Shown here: one piece after another, positions 1 through 6,036 of the stretch
Layout of the letters: each line of letters starts with the position of its first letter
Position numbering within the stretch: position 1 is the first letter of the stretch
NCBI GenBank assembly: GCA_046596055.1
Contig: JBKJNH010000391.1
Coordinates: forward strand, 1 to 11,420
Length of the DNA: 11,420 bases
Direction of reading: 5' to 3'
DNA from: JANPEF01 sp046596055
Lineage (GTDB): Bacteria; Eisenbacteria; RBG-16-71-46; DASYSL01
Notes under the pieces: model-generated
What the model was told of the DNA's origin: nothing
Databases searched by the model: none
What the model saw: the letters and a program-made list of their open reading frames with translations, nothing else
Made by a program: the position numbers and the translations under genes

Positions 1-1
1 G

Positions 2-244
2 TTCGACCTTCCGGCCGCCGGTACGGGATCGGTCGGCGGCGCCTGGCCGGTTCGGGTGCGCATCTTCAACCTGGCCGGTCGCCTGGTGAAGACCGTCGTC
101 GACGCGCCGCTGCCCCCGGGCGCGCACGCCGCGCTGTGGGACGGCCGCGACGAACGCGGGCTGCGCCAGGCCTCGGGCGTGTACTTTGTCGAGGTGGCGA
201 CGCCGACGAACACCGGGAAGGTGCGCGCGGTGTACCTGCGGTAG
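2..244 (+). CDS. C-terminal end of a secreted protein, FlgD-Ig/T9SS-like sorting-type domain (5' partial)
   Basis: Reading from base 2 in frame gives about 80 residues up to a TAG stop; the gene begins outside the window. The pattern is that of the FlgD Ig-like (FlgD_ig, CHU_C-like) C-terminal beta-sandwich: an 'FDLP' strand, then 'VRVRIFNLAGRLV', a 'PPGAH...WDGRDERG' turn, and 'ASGVYFVEV' before the last strand. In FCB-group bacteria and Eisenbacteria this module ends many large extracellular proteins (peptidases, glycosidases, beta-propellers) and is thought to be involved in sorting or anchoring. The catalytic or binding part of this protein is not visible, so no function is assigned. An internal GTG at 56 is not a start, because the domain's first strand lies before it. 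A strong hairpin follows 21 bases after the stop. Confidence 0.8.
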   Translation, partial: FDLPAAGTGSVGGAWPVRVRIFNLAGRLVKTVVDAPLPPGAHAALWDGRDERGLRQASGVYFVEVATPTNTGKVRAVYLR

Positions 245-265
245 ATGTGATCTAGAGTTGCAACG

Positions 266-303
266 ACGACGCCCCCTCTCGCTTGTGCGGGAGGGGGCGT
301 CGT
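266..303. terminator. Hairpin shared by convergent transcription units
   Basis: A 17-bp stem (266-282 with 287-303, one G-T wobble) closes a TTGT loop. It lies between the plus-strand partial gene ending at 244 and the minus-strand small ORF ending at 334. The stem is very GC-rich and the following T-tracts are weak on both strands (TCATTCAT on plus), so it probably acts as a bidirectional terminator or 3'-end stabiliser. Confidence 0.75.
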
Positions 304-333
304 TCATTCATCCGGGGGCGGACGGCTCGGTCG

Positions 334-414
334 CTACGCCGCGTCGATCTCGACGAAGAGCGCGTCCGTGAGCGGCGGCGGGCCGGGCTCCAGAACCACC
401 ATGGATCGGCTCAT
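334..414 (-). CDS. Putative 26-residue small protein
   Basis: An ATG at 412-414 opens 26 codons ending in TAG at 334-336. The peptide begins MSRSMVVLEPGPPPLTDAL and ends with an acidic FVEIDAA. A GGAGGG Shine-Dalgarno lies at 421-426, 6-7 bases upstream, which is better than that of either larger gene before it. The start is 17 bases after the DUF998 stop, so it would be the third cistron after hflX and DUF998. The shared hairpin begins about 30 bases after its stop. It has no predicted membrane segment or signal peptide, and I recognise no family. The ribosome binding site and operon position argue for translation. The short length and lack of recognised homologues argue for caution. Confidence 0.45.
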   Translation of the reverse strand: MSRSMVVLEPGPPPLTDALFVEIDAA

Positions 415-420
415 GATCTT

Positions 421-426
421 CCCTCC
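421..426 (-). promoter_or_regulatory. Strong Shine-Dalgarno of the 26-codon ORF
   Basis: GGAGGG on the minus strand, 6 bases before the ATG at 414. It sits in the 17-base gap after the DUF998 stop codon and serves no other visible start. Confidence 0.6.
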
Positions 427-431
427 AATTT

Positions 432-977
432 CTACCCTCGTACGAGCGCCAGCGCCAACCCGCCGAACAGCGCGACTTCGGCGACGCGCTGGACGATTCC
501 ACGCACGGCGGCAAGCGCCGGCACCGAGAACACGATAATGGCCAGCACGACCATTGCCGCCGCAATCCGGAAGATCACTCCGCCGGTCTCCGCCAGGCGA
601 AAGAGCACGAAGGTGCCGCCGATGTATTCGACGGCGCCACCCACGTTGTGCGCCGACTGCCGCACGGAGCCCCGCGCCGGCGAACCGGGATCGCAGGGCG
701 CGAACGCCGCCACGATGTAGCCGATCGCGATGCACAGTGCGAGCGATCCGGTGGCCGAAGCGGTCCCTCGCACGAGCAGCGCAACGACGACCAGCGCAAG
801 ACCGACCGGAAGAAACAGTCCGAACGCGACCGGTCGCGCGTTCGGGTCGCCCATCTCCCCCAGCTCGCTGATCGTGTCGCGGACATGGCTGTACCCCGGC
901 TTGCGCGCCCCGAAGCGCGCGATGCCGAGGGCCAGGAACAACGACGTGACGATGGAGAGAACGAGGGCCGGAGTCAT
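432..977 (-). CDS. DUF998-family integral membrane protein
   Basis: A 181-residue, very hydrophobic protein with about six predicted membrane helices (roughly residues 3-20, 49-70, 76-93, 112-128, 136-158 and 161-179). Family marks are the conserved loop after helix 1, 'YSHVRDTISELGE' (29-41), the 'APCDPG' element (93-98) after helix 3, and 'SAHNVGG' (108-114) before helix 4. These match DUF998, a family of small inner-membrane proteins of unknown biochemical role. The conserved His, Asp and Cys residues at the membrane face hint at a substrate or metal site, but this is not established. The ATG at 975-977 has no clear Shine-Dalgarno. It lies 34 bases after the hflX stop, so expression is probably by read-through of the hflX message. 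Family assignment is fairly sure; function is unknown. Confidence 0.8.
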   Translation of the reverse strand: MTPALVLSIVTSLFLALGIARFGARKPGYSHVRDTISELGEMGDPNARPVAFGLFLPVGLALVVVALLVRGTASATGSLALCIAIGYIVAAFAPCDPGSPARGSVRQSAHNVGGAVEYIGGTFVLFRLAETGGVIFRIAAAMVVLAIIVFSVPALAAVRGIVQRVAEVALFGGLALALVRG

Positions 978-1011
978 GCGCCGGGAAGTCTAACACGTGA
1001 CCGCAACGCGA

Positions 1012-2319
1012 CTACGTCGAGTCCGCCGCCTCGGCCTCTGCGCGCGCTCGCTCGCGACGGTCCGCTGCGGCCTTCGCGCTCGCGGCGCGCGAGTCCCTCC
1101 GGGCCTGCCACAGGCTCTCGCGCAGCTCGTTCATGTTGTCCCCCTTCAGCGCCGACACGCGCAGCGCGCCCGCGAACTCGATGGGCAACGCGTAGTACGT
1201 CGGGTCTTCGGCAATCACGTCGGCCTTGTTGAACACGACCAGCGTGGGTCGCGCCGGGGGCGGCGAGTCGGCCATCGGATCCGCGGCGCGGACCGCGGCG
1301 GCGGCCTTCTTCGCCGCGGCGCCCTCGGGGGCGGCGATTGCGGCCAGCACCTCCTCGACGTTCTTCATGTGGCTGCGGAACTCGGGATCGCTCGCGTCGA
1401 CGACGTGCAGCCACAGGTCGGCCTCGATCACCTCGGCCAGCGTCGAGCGGAACGACGCGACGAGATGATGCGGCAGCTTGCGGATGAATCCCACCGTGTC
1501 GGTCAGCAGCAACACCTCGCGGTTCGCATTGACCATGCGGCGCGTGGTCGCGTCGAGCGTGGCGAACAGTCGGTCCTCGGCCTTGACGTCGGCGCGCGTG
1601 AGCGCGTTGAACAGCGTGCTCTTGCCCGCGTTCGTGTAGCCGACGACGGCGACGCGGAACTCATTGGCGCGCGACTGGCGCTGCACGCGGCGTTCCTTCT
1701 CGACGACGGCCAGCTCGCGCTTGAGCAGCGCGACGCGATCGCGCGCGAGGCGGCGGTCGGTCTCGAGCTGGCTCTCACCGGGTCCGCGCGTGCCGATGCC
1801 GCCGCCCAGGCGCTCGAGGTGCGACCACATGTGACGCAGGCGCGGCAGGCTGTACTCGAGCTGCGCCACTTCGACCTGGAGCCGCGACTCGCGCGTGCGG
1901 GCGTGCTTGGCAAAGATCGAGAGGATGATCTCGGAGCGGTCGACGACCTTGCGGTCGAGCGTCTTCTCGAGGTTGCGCACCTGGGCGGGCGTGAGGTCGT
2001 CGTCGCAGATCAGCGTGTCCGCGCTGGTCGACGCCATCAGCCCCTTGAGCTCGTCGAGCTTGCCCTTCGAGAACAGCGTCGCCGGTTGCGGCGTGCCGCG
2101 CTTCTGCAGGAGTTCGCCGACGACGATGGTCCCGGCGGTATCGGCGAGGCGGCCCAGCTCGTCGAGCGAGGCGCGGGCTTCGGACAGCGGTCGGCGGCCG
2201 ACGAAGCCGGCCAGCACGGTGCGTTCGGGACGATGGTCCTGTCGTGGGTCGTGAATGGGAGGGCCTCCAGGAGGTGACGGAGCGGCCGGACGGAAGGGTC
2301 CGGAAGCCGCGGACGGCAC
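1012..2319 (-). CDS. hflX: GTPase HflX (ribosome-splitting / rescue factor)
   Basis: HflX is a GTPase that binds the large ribosomal subunit and splits stalled 70S ribosomes under stress. The 435-residue frame shows the family's N-terminal domain, the glycine-rich linker 'GGGIGTRGPGESQLETDRR' (172-190), a coiled basic helix, then the G domain: G1 'GYTNAGKST' (227-235), G3 'DTVG' (274-277) followed by the HflX signature 'FIRKLPHHLVASFRSTLAE', G4 'NKAD' (364-367) and G5 'SALKG' (389-393). Between G3 and G4 an Ala/Pro-rich insert of about 28 residues (330-357) is unusual, and the C-terminus ends in an Arg/Ala/Glu-rich helix. The start is uncertain. The GTG at 2319 lacks a Shine-Dalgarno and would add a Pro-rich leader, whereas an in-frame ATT at 2254-2256 (residue 22) follows a perfect GGAGG. 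It is first in a unit with DUF998 and divergent from trxA. Confidence 0.95.
   Translation of the reverse strand: MPSAASGPFRPAAPSPPGGPPIHDPRQDHRPERTVLAGFVGRRPLSEARASLDELGRLADTAGTIVVGELLQKRGTPQPATLFSKGKLDELKGLMASTSADTLICDDDLTPAQVRNLEKTLDRKVVDRSEIILSIFAKHARTRESRLQVEVAQLEYSLPRLRHMWSHLERLGGGIGTRGPGESQLETDRRLARDRVALLKRELAVVEKERRVQRQSRANEFRVAVVGYTNAGKSTLFNALTRADVKAEDRLFATLDATTRRMVNANREVLLLTDTVGFIRKLPHHLVASFRSTLAEVIEADLWLHVVDASDPEFRSHMKNVEEVLAAIAAPEGAAAKKAAAAVRAADPMADSPPPARPTLVVFNKADVIAEDPTYYALPIEFAGALRVSALKGDNMNELRESLWQARRDSRAASAKAAADRRERARAEAEAADST
2264..2268 (-). promoter_or_regulatory. GGAGG Shine-Dalgarno inside the annotated 5' end of hflX
   Basis: GGAGG on the minus strand lies 7 bases before an in-frame ATT codon (2256-2254). 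No ATG, GTG or TTG sits at the right distance in this frame. It supports an hflX start at 2256 rather than the GTG at 2319, giving a 414-residue protein. Confidence 0.4.
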
Positions 2320-2399
2320 CCCCGGAGTCTAGGCTTCGCCCGGAACCCGGTCAACCGGGCCAAGTTACGACAAGGCAAGGACTTTGCCCGTTCCATTTC

Positions 2400-2428
2400 T
2401 TGACGCCCCCGCTCCCGCCCGGTAGCCT
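2400..2428 (+). promoter_or_regulatory. Sigma70-like promoter for trxA
   Basis: TTGACG (2400-2405) and TAGCCT (2423-2428) are separated by exactly 17 bases in the hflX-trxA intergenic region. This predicts a transcript start near 2435 and a leader of about 85 bases before the trxA ATG. The -35 is good and the -10 moderate. No comparable promoter was seen for hflX in the same gap (2320-2521), and nothing else was recognised there. Confidence 0.45.
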
Positions 2429-2521
2429 TTGGTGGGACGGCGCGCATCGATTCGGGCGCGCCTGCGTCTAATGGATTGCACGGCAACCCGATCCCCCCGA
2501 CCCGTTGAACGGAGGACCACC

Positions 2522-2851
2522 ATGGCGAACGCTCTCGCCGCCACCGATCAGAACTTCGACGCCGAAGTGCTCCAGTCCGATGTCCCCGTCCTCGTCGACT
2601 TCTGGGCGACCTGGTGCGGGCCCTGCAAGATGGTCGCGCCGATCCTCGACGAGATCGCGGGTGAGTACGTCGGCAAGCTCAAGGTGGCCAAGGTGGACGT
2701 CGACCAGAACCCCGGCGTCGCCGGCCGCTACGGGATCCGCAGCATCCCGAGCATGTTCCTGTTCAAGAACGGCCAGGTCGTCGAGCAGCTCGTTGGCGCG
2801 ATGCCGAAGCCGGCGATCCTGAAGAAGATCGAGGGTCACCTGCCGGCGTAG
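2522..2851 (+). CDS. trxA: Thioredoxin
   Basis: A 109-residue cytoplasmic thioredoxin, the usual length, which reduces protein disulfides using electrons from thioredoxin reductase. Visible features are the 'VLVDFWATWCGPCK' strand-helix with the WCGPC active site at residues 31-35, 'VAKVDVDQNPGVAGRYGIRSIPS' with the cis-proline at Pro76, and 'LFKNGQ' followed by the C-terminal helix. Ser77 replaces the commoner Thr after the cis-proline; this is a mild variant. The ATG at 2522 was chosen because GGAGG (2511-2515) sits 6 bases upstream and the protein then begins exactly where thioredoxins do. An upstream in-frame start at 2429 would add 31 atypical residues. It is monocistronic: its own promoter lies upstream and a strong hairpin begins 42 bases after the stop. 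Confidence 0.97.
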   Translation: MANALAATDQNFDAEVLQSDVPVLVDFWATWCGPCKMVAPILDEIAGEYVGKLKVAKVDVDQNPGVAGRYGIRSIPSMFLFKNGQVVEQLVGAMPKPAILKKIEGHLPA

Positions 2852-2892
2852 TCTCGCCGCGCAACACCCGGCCCCACGGGACACGAAACATG

Positions 2893-2926
2893 AACGGGCG
2901 GTTCTCCTCGCGGAGGACCGCCCGTT
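2893..2926. terminator. Bidirectional hairpin between trxA and the SRPBCC gene
   Basis: A 15-bp stem (2893-2907 with 2912-2926, one wobble) closes a TCGC loop, which reads as the GNRA-type tetraloop GCGA on the minus strand. It lies 42 bases after trxA and 7 bases after the convergent minus-strand gene ending at 2933, so it can serve both. The plus side is followed only by a short T-run, giving moderate intrinsic strength. Confidence 0.75.
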
Positions 2927-2932
2927 TCGCGT

Positions 2933-3511
2933 TCAGTTCGCCCGTAACCACCGCTTCTTCTGCAGGTCCTTGCCCGACTCCATGTACGGCTTGAGCCGAC
3001 CGGTCAGGAAGTGCTGCCACACGCCGTCGACCGCCTTCTCCACCCCGGGCGCGATGACGCCCGCGACGCTCGCGTTGCACGTCAGCACCGTGCTGTCGCC
3101 CTTCGCCGCAAACTCCCAGGTCGTGACGAAGACGACCGCGCTCCCCGCCAGGCCCAACGGCCCCTCGAAGCGCAGCGTCTTTCCGCGTTCGGCCATGATC
3201 ACGGTGGCGTGCTTGACGCCTTCGCCCTCCTCGTTCCAGATCTCGTACATGCCGCCGCCGGCCCACGGCTCGATGTAGAAGCGCAGCGGGTTGTCGCGAA
3301 ACTTGTGATCCCACCACGGCGACAGGTCGCCGGTCGCCGCATCGTAGGCGCGCTCGGGCGAACCGGGCAGGGTGACGACGTGCTTCACGGCCCACCCCGA
3401 GACGGCCGCAGGTGCGAGCTCCGCGCGAGCCGAGGGTGCGACGACGGCGATGACGAGGTGTGCCGCGAGCAGCGCGGCGGCGGGAGCCAGTCGACGGATG
3501 CGAGCGAGCAC
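2933..3511 (-). CDS. Exported SRPBCC (START/AHSA1-like) fold protein
   Basis: A 192-residue protein with a clear signal peptide: basic 'ARIRRLA', a hydrophobic core (about 9-26), and an 'ARA' cleavage site near residue 30. The mature part has the SRPBCC pattern: a first strand 'VKHVVTLPGSPERAY', a helix with 'LSPWWDHKF' (63-71), then strands with 'EPWAGGGMYEIWNEEG' (81-96), 'RGKTLRFEGPLG' and 'FVTTWEFAAKG', and a long C-terminal helix 'VDGVWQHFLTGRLKPYM'. These folds bind hydrophobic ligands in a deep cavity; periplasmic versions are poorly studied. The start is a GTG at 3509-3511 with GGAGG five bases upstream. It is the last gene of the kinase-YeeE-ACT unit, 26 bases after the ACT gene. The ligand is unknown. 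Confidence 0.8.
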   Translation of the reverse strand: MLARIRRLAPAAALLAAHLVIAVVAPSARAELAPAAVSGWAVKHVVTLPGSPERAYDAATGDLSPWWDHKFRDNPLRFYIEPWAGGGMYEIWNEEGEGVKHATVIMAERGKTLRFEGPLGLAGSAVVFVTTWEFAAKGDSTVLTCNASVAGVIAPGVEKAVDGVWQHFLTGRLKPYMESGKDLQKKRWLRAN

Positions 3512-3537
3512 GGAAACCTCCGGGATGAATGCGAGTG

Positions 3538-3939
3538 TCAGGCGGAAACGAAACGATGCCCGGCGGCCTCGAGCGCGCCCACAGCGGCGGCGATGCGGTC
3601 GGCGGGAACGAGCAGAACATCCGTGTCGAAGGTCGAGAGCACGAAGATCGGGATGCCCGCGGCCGCCAGCGGCGCGGCGAGCGAGGCGATCACGCCGATT
3701 TGCACGAAGTCGAGCGCGCCGGGGATCCGACAGGCGCGAAACGGACCTTCGACTCGCACACCCGCCGGCACGCGCTCCGCGGGCACCACGATCGAGAGCT
3801 CGAACGCCGTGCGGGTCACGCTCACCGCGGCAGCGGTGGTCGGCGCATCGAGACCGGCCCAGGCCGGAACCGGCGCGTCCGCCGCCAGCCGCACGATCGC
3901 GAGCGCCCCGGGTTCCAGCACGAGTTCGAGCGAGCGCAC
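3538..3939 (-). CDS. ACT-domain protein (COG3603-like)
   Basis: A 133-residue cytoplasmic protein matching the small double-ACT-like family (ACT_7 / COG3603). An N-terminal half ends in 'TAFELSIVVPAERVP', and a C-terminal ACT half contains 'VEGPFRACRIPGALDFVQIGVIASLAAPLAAAGIPIFVLSTFDTDVLLV' (quoted in parts: VEGPFRAC 63-70, GALDF 74-78, STFDTD 102-107). ACT modules bind amino acids or similar small ligands. Free-standing members of this family are presumed ligand sensors, related in fold to the CASTOR arginine sensors, but no function is settled. The GTG start at 3937-3939 lies 5 bases after the stop of the preceding YeeE half, so the two are probably translationally coupled. The larger frame running to 4560 is not used, since upstream of 3939 it encodes Arg-rich shadow sequence antiphase to the YeeE gene. 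Confidence 0.85.
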   Translation of the reverse strand: MRSLELVLEPGALAIVRLAADAPVPAWAGLDAPTTAAAVSVTRTAFELSIVVPAERVPAGVRVEGPFRACRIPGALDFVQIGVIASLAAPLAAAGIPIFVLSTFDTDVLLVPADRIAAAVGALEAAGHRFVSA

Positions 3940-3944
3940 GACGC

Positions 3945-4385
3945 TCAATGCGGCAACCGCGGCCGCAGCACGCCGTACGTCCACGTGCCCAGCAGCGCCG
4001 CCGCGATCGCGACGAGCATCACTCCACCTCCCGCACCCGCGCCGACGAGCGCGAACAACGGGCCCGGGCACGCGCCCGTGAGCGCCCAGCCGGCGCCAAA
4101 GAGGATGCCTCCCGCCACGTAACGGATGCCGCGCCCCATGGTCTTCGGCTCGAGCCGCACGGGCTCGCCCTCGAGGGTGCGGGCCTGCGCGCGCTTGAGC
4201 CATTGCACGGAGACGATCGCGACCGGGAGCGCGAGGGCGAACACGCCGAACATGTGAAATCCCGCGAAGCGGAACATCTCGTTGATGCGAAACCATGACA
4301 CGATCTCGCCCTTGGTCAGCACTGTCCCGAAGGCGACACCCACGACGAAGTAGGCGAGAAGACCGGTGCGTCGCGCCGCGGTCAC
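3945..4385 (-). CDS. YeeE/YedE-family transporter, C-terminal half (DUF6691-like)
   Basis: A 146-residue membrane protein with about four helices (roughly 7-23, 42-62, 88-106 and 110-137). It carries the YeeE/YedE hallmark 'GILFGAGWALTGACPGP' (93-109) with Cys106, plus the 'GEIVSWFRINEMFRF' amphipathic element. YeeE/YedE proteins such as TsuA take up thiosulfate by a cysteine relay. In many bacteria the channel is split in two adjacent half-size genes, and this is the second half. Its GTG start (4383-4385) overlaps the TGA of the first half by 4 bases (GTGA), which fixes the start and implies coupled, equimolar synthesis. The upstream extension to 4607 is rejected because it lies over the other half's coding frame. 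The substrate (thiosulfate or another sulfur species) is inferred. Confidence 0.88.
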   Translation of the reverse strand: MTAARRTGLLAYFVVGVAFGTVLTKGEIVSWFRINEMFRFAGFHMFGVFALALPVAIVSVQWLKRAQARTLEGEPVRLEPKTMGRGIRYVAGGILFGAGWALTGACPGPLFALVGAGAGGGVMLVAIAAALLGTWTYGVLRPRLPH

Positions 4386-4918
4386 GAGCCGCCGCCCGGC
4401 AGGAGAAGGGGCACGATCCACCAGGTGGTGACGATCCCGCCGACGAAGAACGCCGCGAGCGCGAGGAATGACGGCGCCTGCAGGTCGGCGACGCCGGTGA
4501 GCCCGTGGCCCGACGTGCAGCCGCCCGCCCAGGCCGTGCCGAAGCCGACGAGGAATCCACCGCCTACGACCGCGATGAGCCCTTGCGGCGTCGCGAGGCC
4601 CGACCACGAGAAGAGCTCAACGGGCACGAATGGAACCGGGGCGGCCCCCGCCAGCAGCACGCCGCCGACGAAGCCGCCCGCGAGCATGCCCGCGGCGAAC
4701 GCGAGGTTCCACGCGCCGCCGCGCCAGTCGTAGTCGAAGAAGGCCGCGCTCTTCGGCACGAGGATCGCGCAGGCATGGCGCAGGTTCGATGAGACGCCGA
4801 ACATCCGGTTGCCGAGCAGCAGCAGGGTCGCGGGCACGAGGCCGACGAGCGGGCCGGCGACCCACCAGGGCCAGGGCTTTCTCAGGACTTCGAGCAGGGC
4901 TTCCATGTTCGGGAGCAT
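4382..4918 (-). CDS. YeeE/YedE-family transporter, N-terminal half
   Basis: A 178-residue membrane protein pairing with the downstream half. The order is a short cytoplasmic leader 'EVLRKPWPWWVAGP', a helix to about 36, the loop 'GNRMFGVSSNLRHAC' (36-50) with Cys50, a hydrophobic pair (about 70-92), and the signature 'GFLVGFGTAWAGGCTSGHG' (121-139) with Cys134, then a last helix. With Cys106 of the partner this gives three cysteines placed as in the thiosulfate channel TsuA. The ATG at 4916-4918 follows the kinase stop by 7 bases. Alternatives are the ATG at 4906 and a TTG at 4942 that would overlap the kinase; none has a strong Shine-Dalgarno, so coupling to the kinase is likely. No rhodanese or persulfide dioxygenase gene, a frequent companion, is nearby. 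Confidence 0.88.
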   Translation of the reverse strand: MLPNMEALLEVLRKPWPWWVAGPLVGLVPATLLLLGNRMFGVSSNLRHACAILVPKSAAFFDYDWRGGAWNLAFAAGMLAGGFVGGVLLAGAAPVPFVPVELFSWSGLATPQGLIAVVGGGFLVGFGTAWAGGCTSGHGLTGVADLQAPSFLALAAFFVGGIVTTWWIVPLLLPGGGS

Positions 4919-4925
4919 CGCGCGC

Positions 4926-5960
4926 TCAGCCGCGTTCGACAAGCGATTCGAGGACGGTCAGCCGGCGTTCGACCTTCTCCATGTACGCCGGCATCTCGGC
5001 CGCAGGAATGAACTCCCGGTCGAGGATGAAGGCCAGCAGGTCGAGCTGGCGCCCGGCGATCAACTGGAACAGCACCCGGCGGTCGGGAACGTTTCCGCGC
5101 ACCGCCGCATAGCCCTCGAGGAACGACGCGATCAGGCGCTCCCCGTTCTCGCGCACCCAGAAGTAGAACAGCGGGATGCCGACGTCCTGCACGGGATGCG
5201 CCCACTGGCTGTCGTCGAAGTCGAGCACCGCGAGCCCGTCCGCGATGCGCATCACGTTACCCGAGTGCAGGTCGATGTGCAGGAAGCGCAGCGCCGAGCG
5301 ATCCGCGTGCAGCGTGTCGATCACGGCCTGCGTGCGCTCGGCCGCACGCCGCACCAGCCCGCGGCGCTCCTCGGTCCACAGCGCGTCGGTCCCCGTCTCG
5401 GCGAGCGCGCGCGGCTCCTTGCCGAAGACCCACGCACTGTCGAGCCTGAGGTCGGTGAACACCGGCGGCGGCACGAAGCGGTCGGCGTGGTCCTGCAGGC
5501 GACCCAGCGCCTCGCCCATCTGTCGCAGGATCGGGCGGCCCAGGGCGTCGCCCACCGTGCGGCCGTCGATCCAGTCGAAGACCGCGACCGACCGCGGCTC
5601 GGGCACACCGGGGGCCGCGGCGACCGTCATGAGCGCGCCGTCGCGCGTGGCCAACGGTCGCGGCACGACGAGGTCGGTGTCGCGGTGGAGCGCGGCGAGC
5701 CACGCCATCTCCGAGGCGATGTCGAGCTCACTGCGCATGTTCGGGATGTTGACGCGCACGACGAAGCGGCGGCCGTCGGTCGTGACCAGCTTGAACATCG
5801 TGTTCTGGTGCCGGCCGAGGAGGCTGAGCCGGTCGATGCCGACGTCGTAGGCGGCGAGCGCGTTGCGCGCCAGCACGGCGAGCCGTCGCGGCGAGTCCCG
5901 GTGCACGAAACCCAGCAGGCGGACCGGCGGAGGCGCGGGAGCGGGCGAGGCGGCGGACAT
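4926..5960 (-). CDS. APH-family phosphotransferase, SrkA/RdoA-like kinase
   Basis: A 344-residue cytoplasmic kinase of the aminoglycoside phosphotransferase / choline-kinase superfamily, closest in pattern to stress-response kinase SrkA and homoserine-kinase-II-like proteins. The N-lobe has 'LLGRHQNTMFKLVTTDGRRFVVRVNIP' (48-73, quoted in parts; Arg69 sits where many kinases have Lys, as is usual in this subgroup) and the helix Glu84. The C-lobe has the Brenner-type catalytic loop 'HIDLHSGN' (228-235) and the metal-binding 'LDFDD' (246-250), followed by 'HPVQDVGIPLFYF'. The phosphorylated substrate cannot be read from sequence; it may be a small molecule or protein Ser/Thr. The ATG at 5958-5960 has AAAGGA 5 bases upstream. 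Upstream in-frame residues belong to the divergent gene region. It is first in the five-gene unit and divergent from the serine hydrolase. Confidence 0.88.
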   Translation of the reverse strand: MSAASPAPAPPPVRLLGFVHRDSPRRLAVLARNALAAYDVGIDRLSLLGRHQNTMFKLVTTDGRRFVVRVNIPNMRSELDIASEMAWLAALHRDTDLVVPRPLATRDGALMTVAAAPGVPEPRSVAVFDWIDGRTVGDALGRPILRQMGEALGRLQDHADRFVPPPVFTDLRLDSAWVFGKEPRALAETGTDALWTEERRGLVRRAAERTQAVIDTLHADRSALRFLHIDLHSGNVMRIADGLAVLDFDDSQWAHPVQDVGIPLFYFWVRENGERLIASFLEGYAAVRGNVPDRRVLFQLIAGRQLDLLAFILDREFIPAAEMPAYMEKVERRLTVLESLVERG

Positions 5961-5986
5961 CGGGATCCTTTCGTCGTGGAAGCGGG

Positions 5987-5993
5987 TAAAATA
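5987..5993. promoter_or_regulatory. AT-rich -10-like element in the divergent intergenic region
   Basis: TAAAATA in the 76-base gap between the kinase (start 5960) and the serine hydrolase (start 6037) is the only AT-rich patch. It reads as a -10-like TAAAAT on plus and TATTTT on minus. No good -35 was found at 16-18 bases on either strand, so the assignment is weak; it could serve either gene. Confidence 0.3.
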
Positions 5994-6036
5994 CCGCGAG
6001 TCGTCCTTCGTCCGATCCACCGCAAGGAGCTGCCCG

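Noticed and set aside
334..996. 220-codon minus-strand frame through the DUF998 gene
   Set aside because: Out of frame with the clear DUF998 protein; only its last 26 codons have their own start and ribosome binding site, and these are listed separately.
997..2277. 426-codon plus-strand frame opposite hflX
   Set aside because: Antisense to a well-supported HflX; Arg/Gly/Ala-rich low-complexity product with no Shine-Dalgarno.
2429..2521. 31-residue N-terminal extension of thioredoxin
   Set aside because: The ATG at 2522 has GGAGG at ideal spacing and gives the standard thioredoxin beginning. The extension includes the predicted transcript start region.
2320..2521. Possible riboswitch or leader structure in the hflX-trxA gap
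   Set aside because: Only the promoter-like pair and the trxA Shine-Dalgarno were recognised; no conserved riboswitch core or terminator/antiterminator pair was seen.
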